From Actinomycetes bacterium (GTDB taxonomy: Bacteria > Actinomycetota > Thermoleophilia > Solirubrobacterales > 70-9): DNA of 12,681 nt. A program made the position numbers and the translations under genes. Shown here in pieces: positions 12,673 through 12,681 of this stretch. How positions within the stretch are numbered: the stretch's first letter is position 1; each line of letters starts with the position of its first letter. Location of the stretch: assembly GCA_023434465.1 (NCBI GenBank), contig JAEYSQ010000276.1, positions 1 through 12,681 of the forward strand, written 5' to 3'. The notes below the pieces were generated by a model that saw only the letters and a program-made list of their open reading frames with translations, made no database searches and was not told where the DNA came from.

Positions 12673-12681
12673 CCCGACCCG

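Overview
The window is GC-rich DNA (about 60-65 % by eye) that looks like a chromosomal segment of an actinobacterium, most probably of the Solirubrobacterales/Thermoleophilia. The grounds are the GTG/TTG start codons, two apparent leaderless promoters with TANNNT -10 boxes, and a secreted protein with the 'LPPGL.GNP' motif that I associate with that order. This placement is inference from family memory, not from a search.

Layout. At the far left, the first 31 codons of a minus-strand MFS (DHA2-type) exporter run off the edge (93..1), followed by a minus-strand gene for a 580-residue secreted protein with an Asn-Gly repeat and a very basic C-terminus (1924..182). Then comes a minus-strand operon for a complete LIV-type (HAAT family) ABC importer: lipoprotein binding protein, LivG, LivF, LivH, LivM (6730..2026). 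Upstream of it, still on the minus strand, are a class III PLP aminotransferase (8111..6819) and a 62-residue 4-oxalocrotonate-tautomerase-like protein (8299..8111), joined by a TAATG overlap. A 174-bp divergent intergenic region separates these from a plus-strand FCD-type GntR regulator (8474..9175) and a pxpA-pxpB-pxpC operon (9207..11904) for an ATP-dependent 5-oxoprolinase-like enzyme. The right end holds a zinc-ribbon protein of unknown function (11946..12644) and a G/C hairpin.

How the genes fit together. Three promoters carry the same operator-like element, GTCGA-N3-TCGAC. In front of the binding protein and in front of the tautomerase it sits between the -35 and -10 boxes. At pxpA it lies just after the leaderless start, in codons 2-6. 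A weaker copy lies upstream of gntR. This ties importer, tautomerase/aminotransferase and PxpABC into one probable local regulon of the GntR protein: uptake of a small amino-acid-like molecule, ATP-driven opening of a cyclic amide by PxpABC, and amino-group and keto/enol chemistry by the aminotransferase and tautomerase. The substrate is not determined by the sequence. 5-Oxoproline is the default, but PxpA differs from the usual family motifs at several places, and the two extra enzymes are not needed to turn 5-oxoproline into glutamate, so another lactam or cyclic amide is a serious possibility.

No rRNA, tRNA, CRISPR array, insertion sequence or origin was seen.
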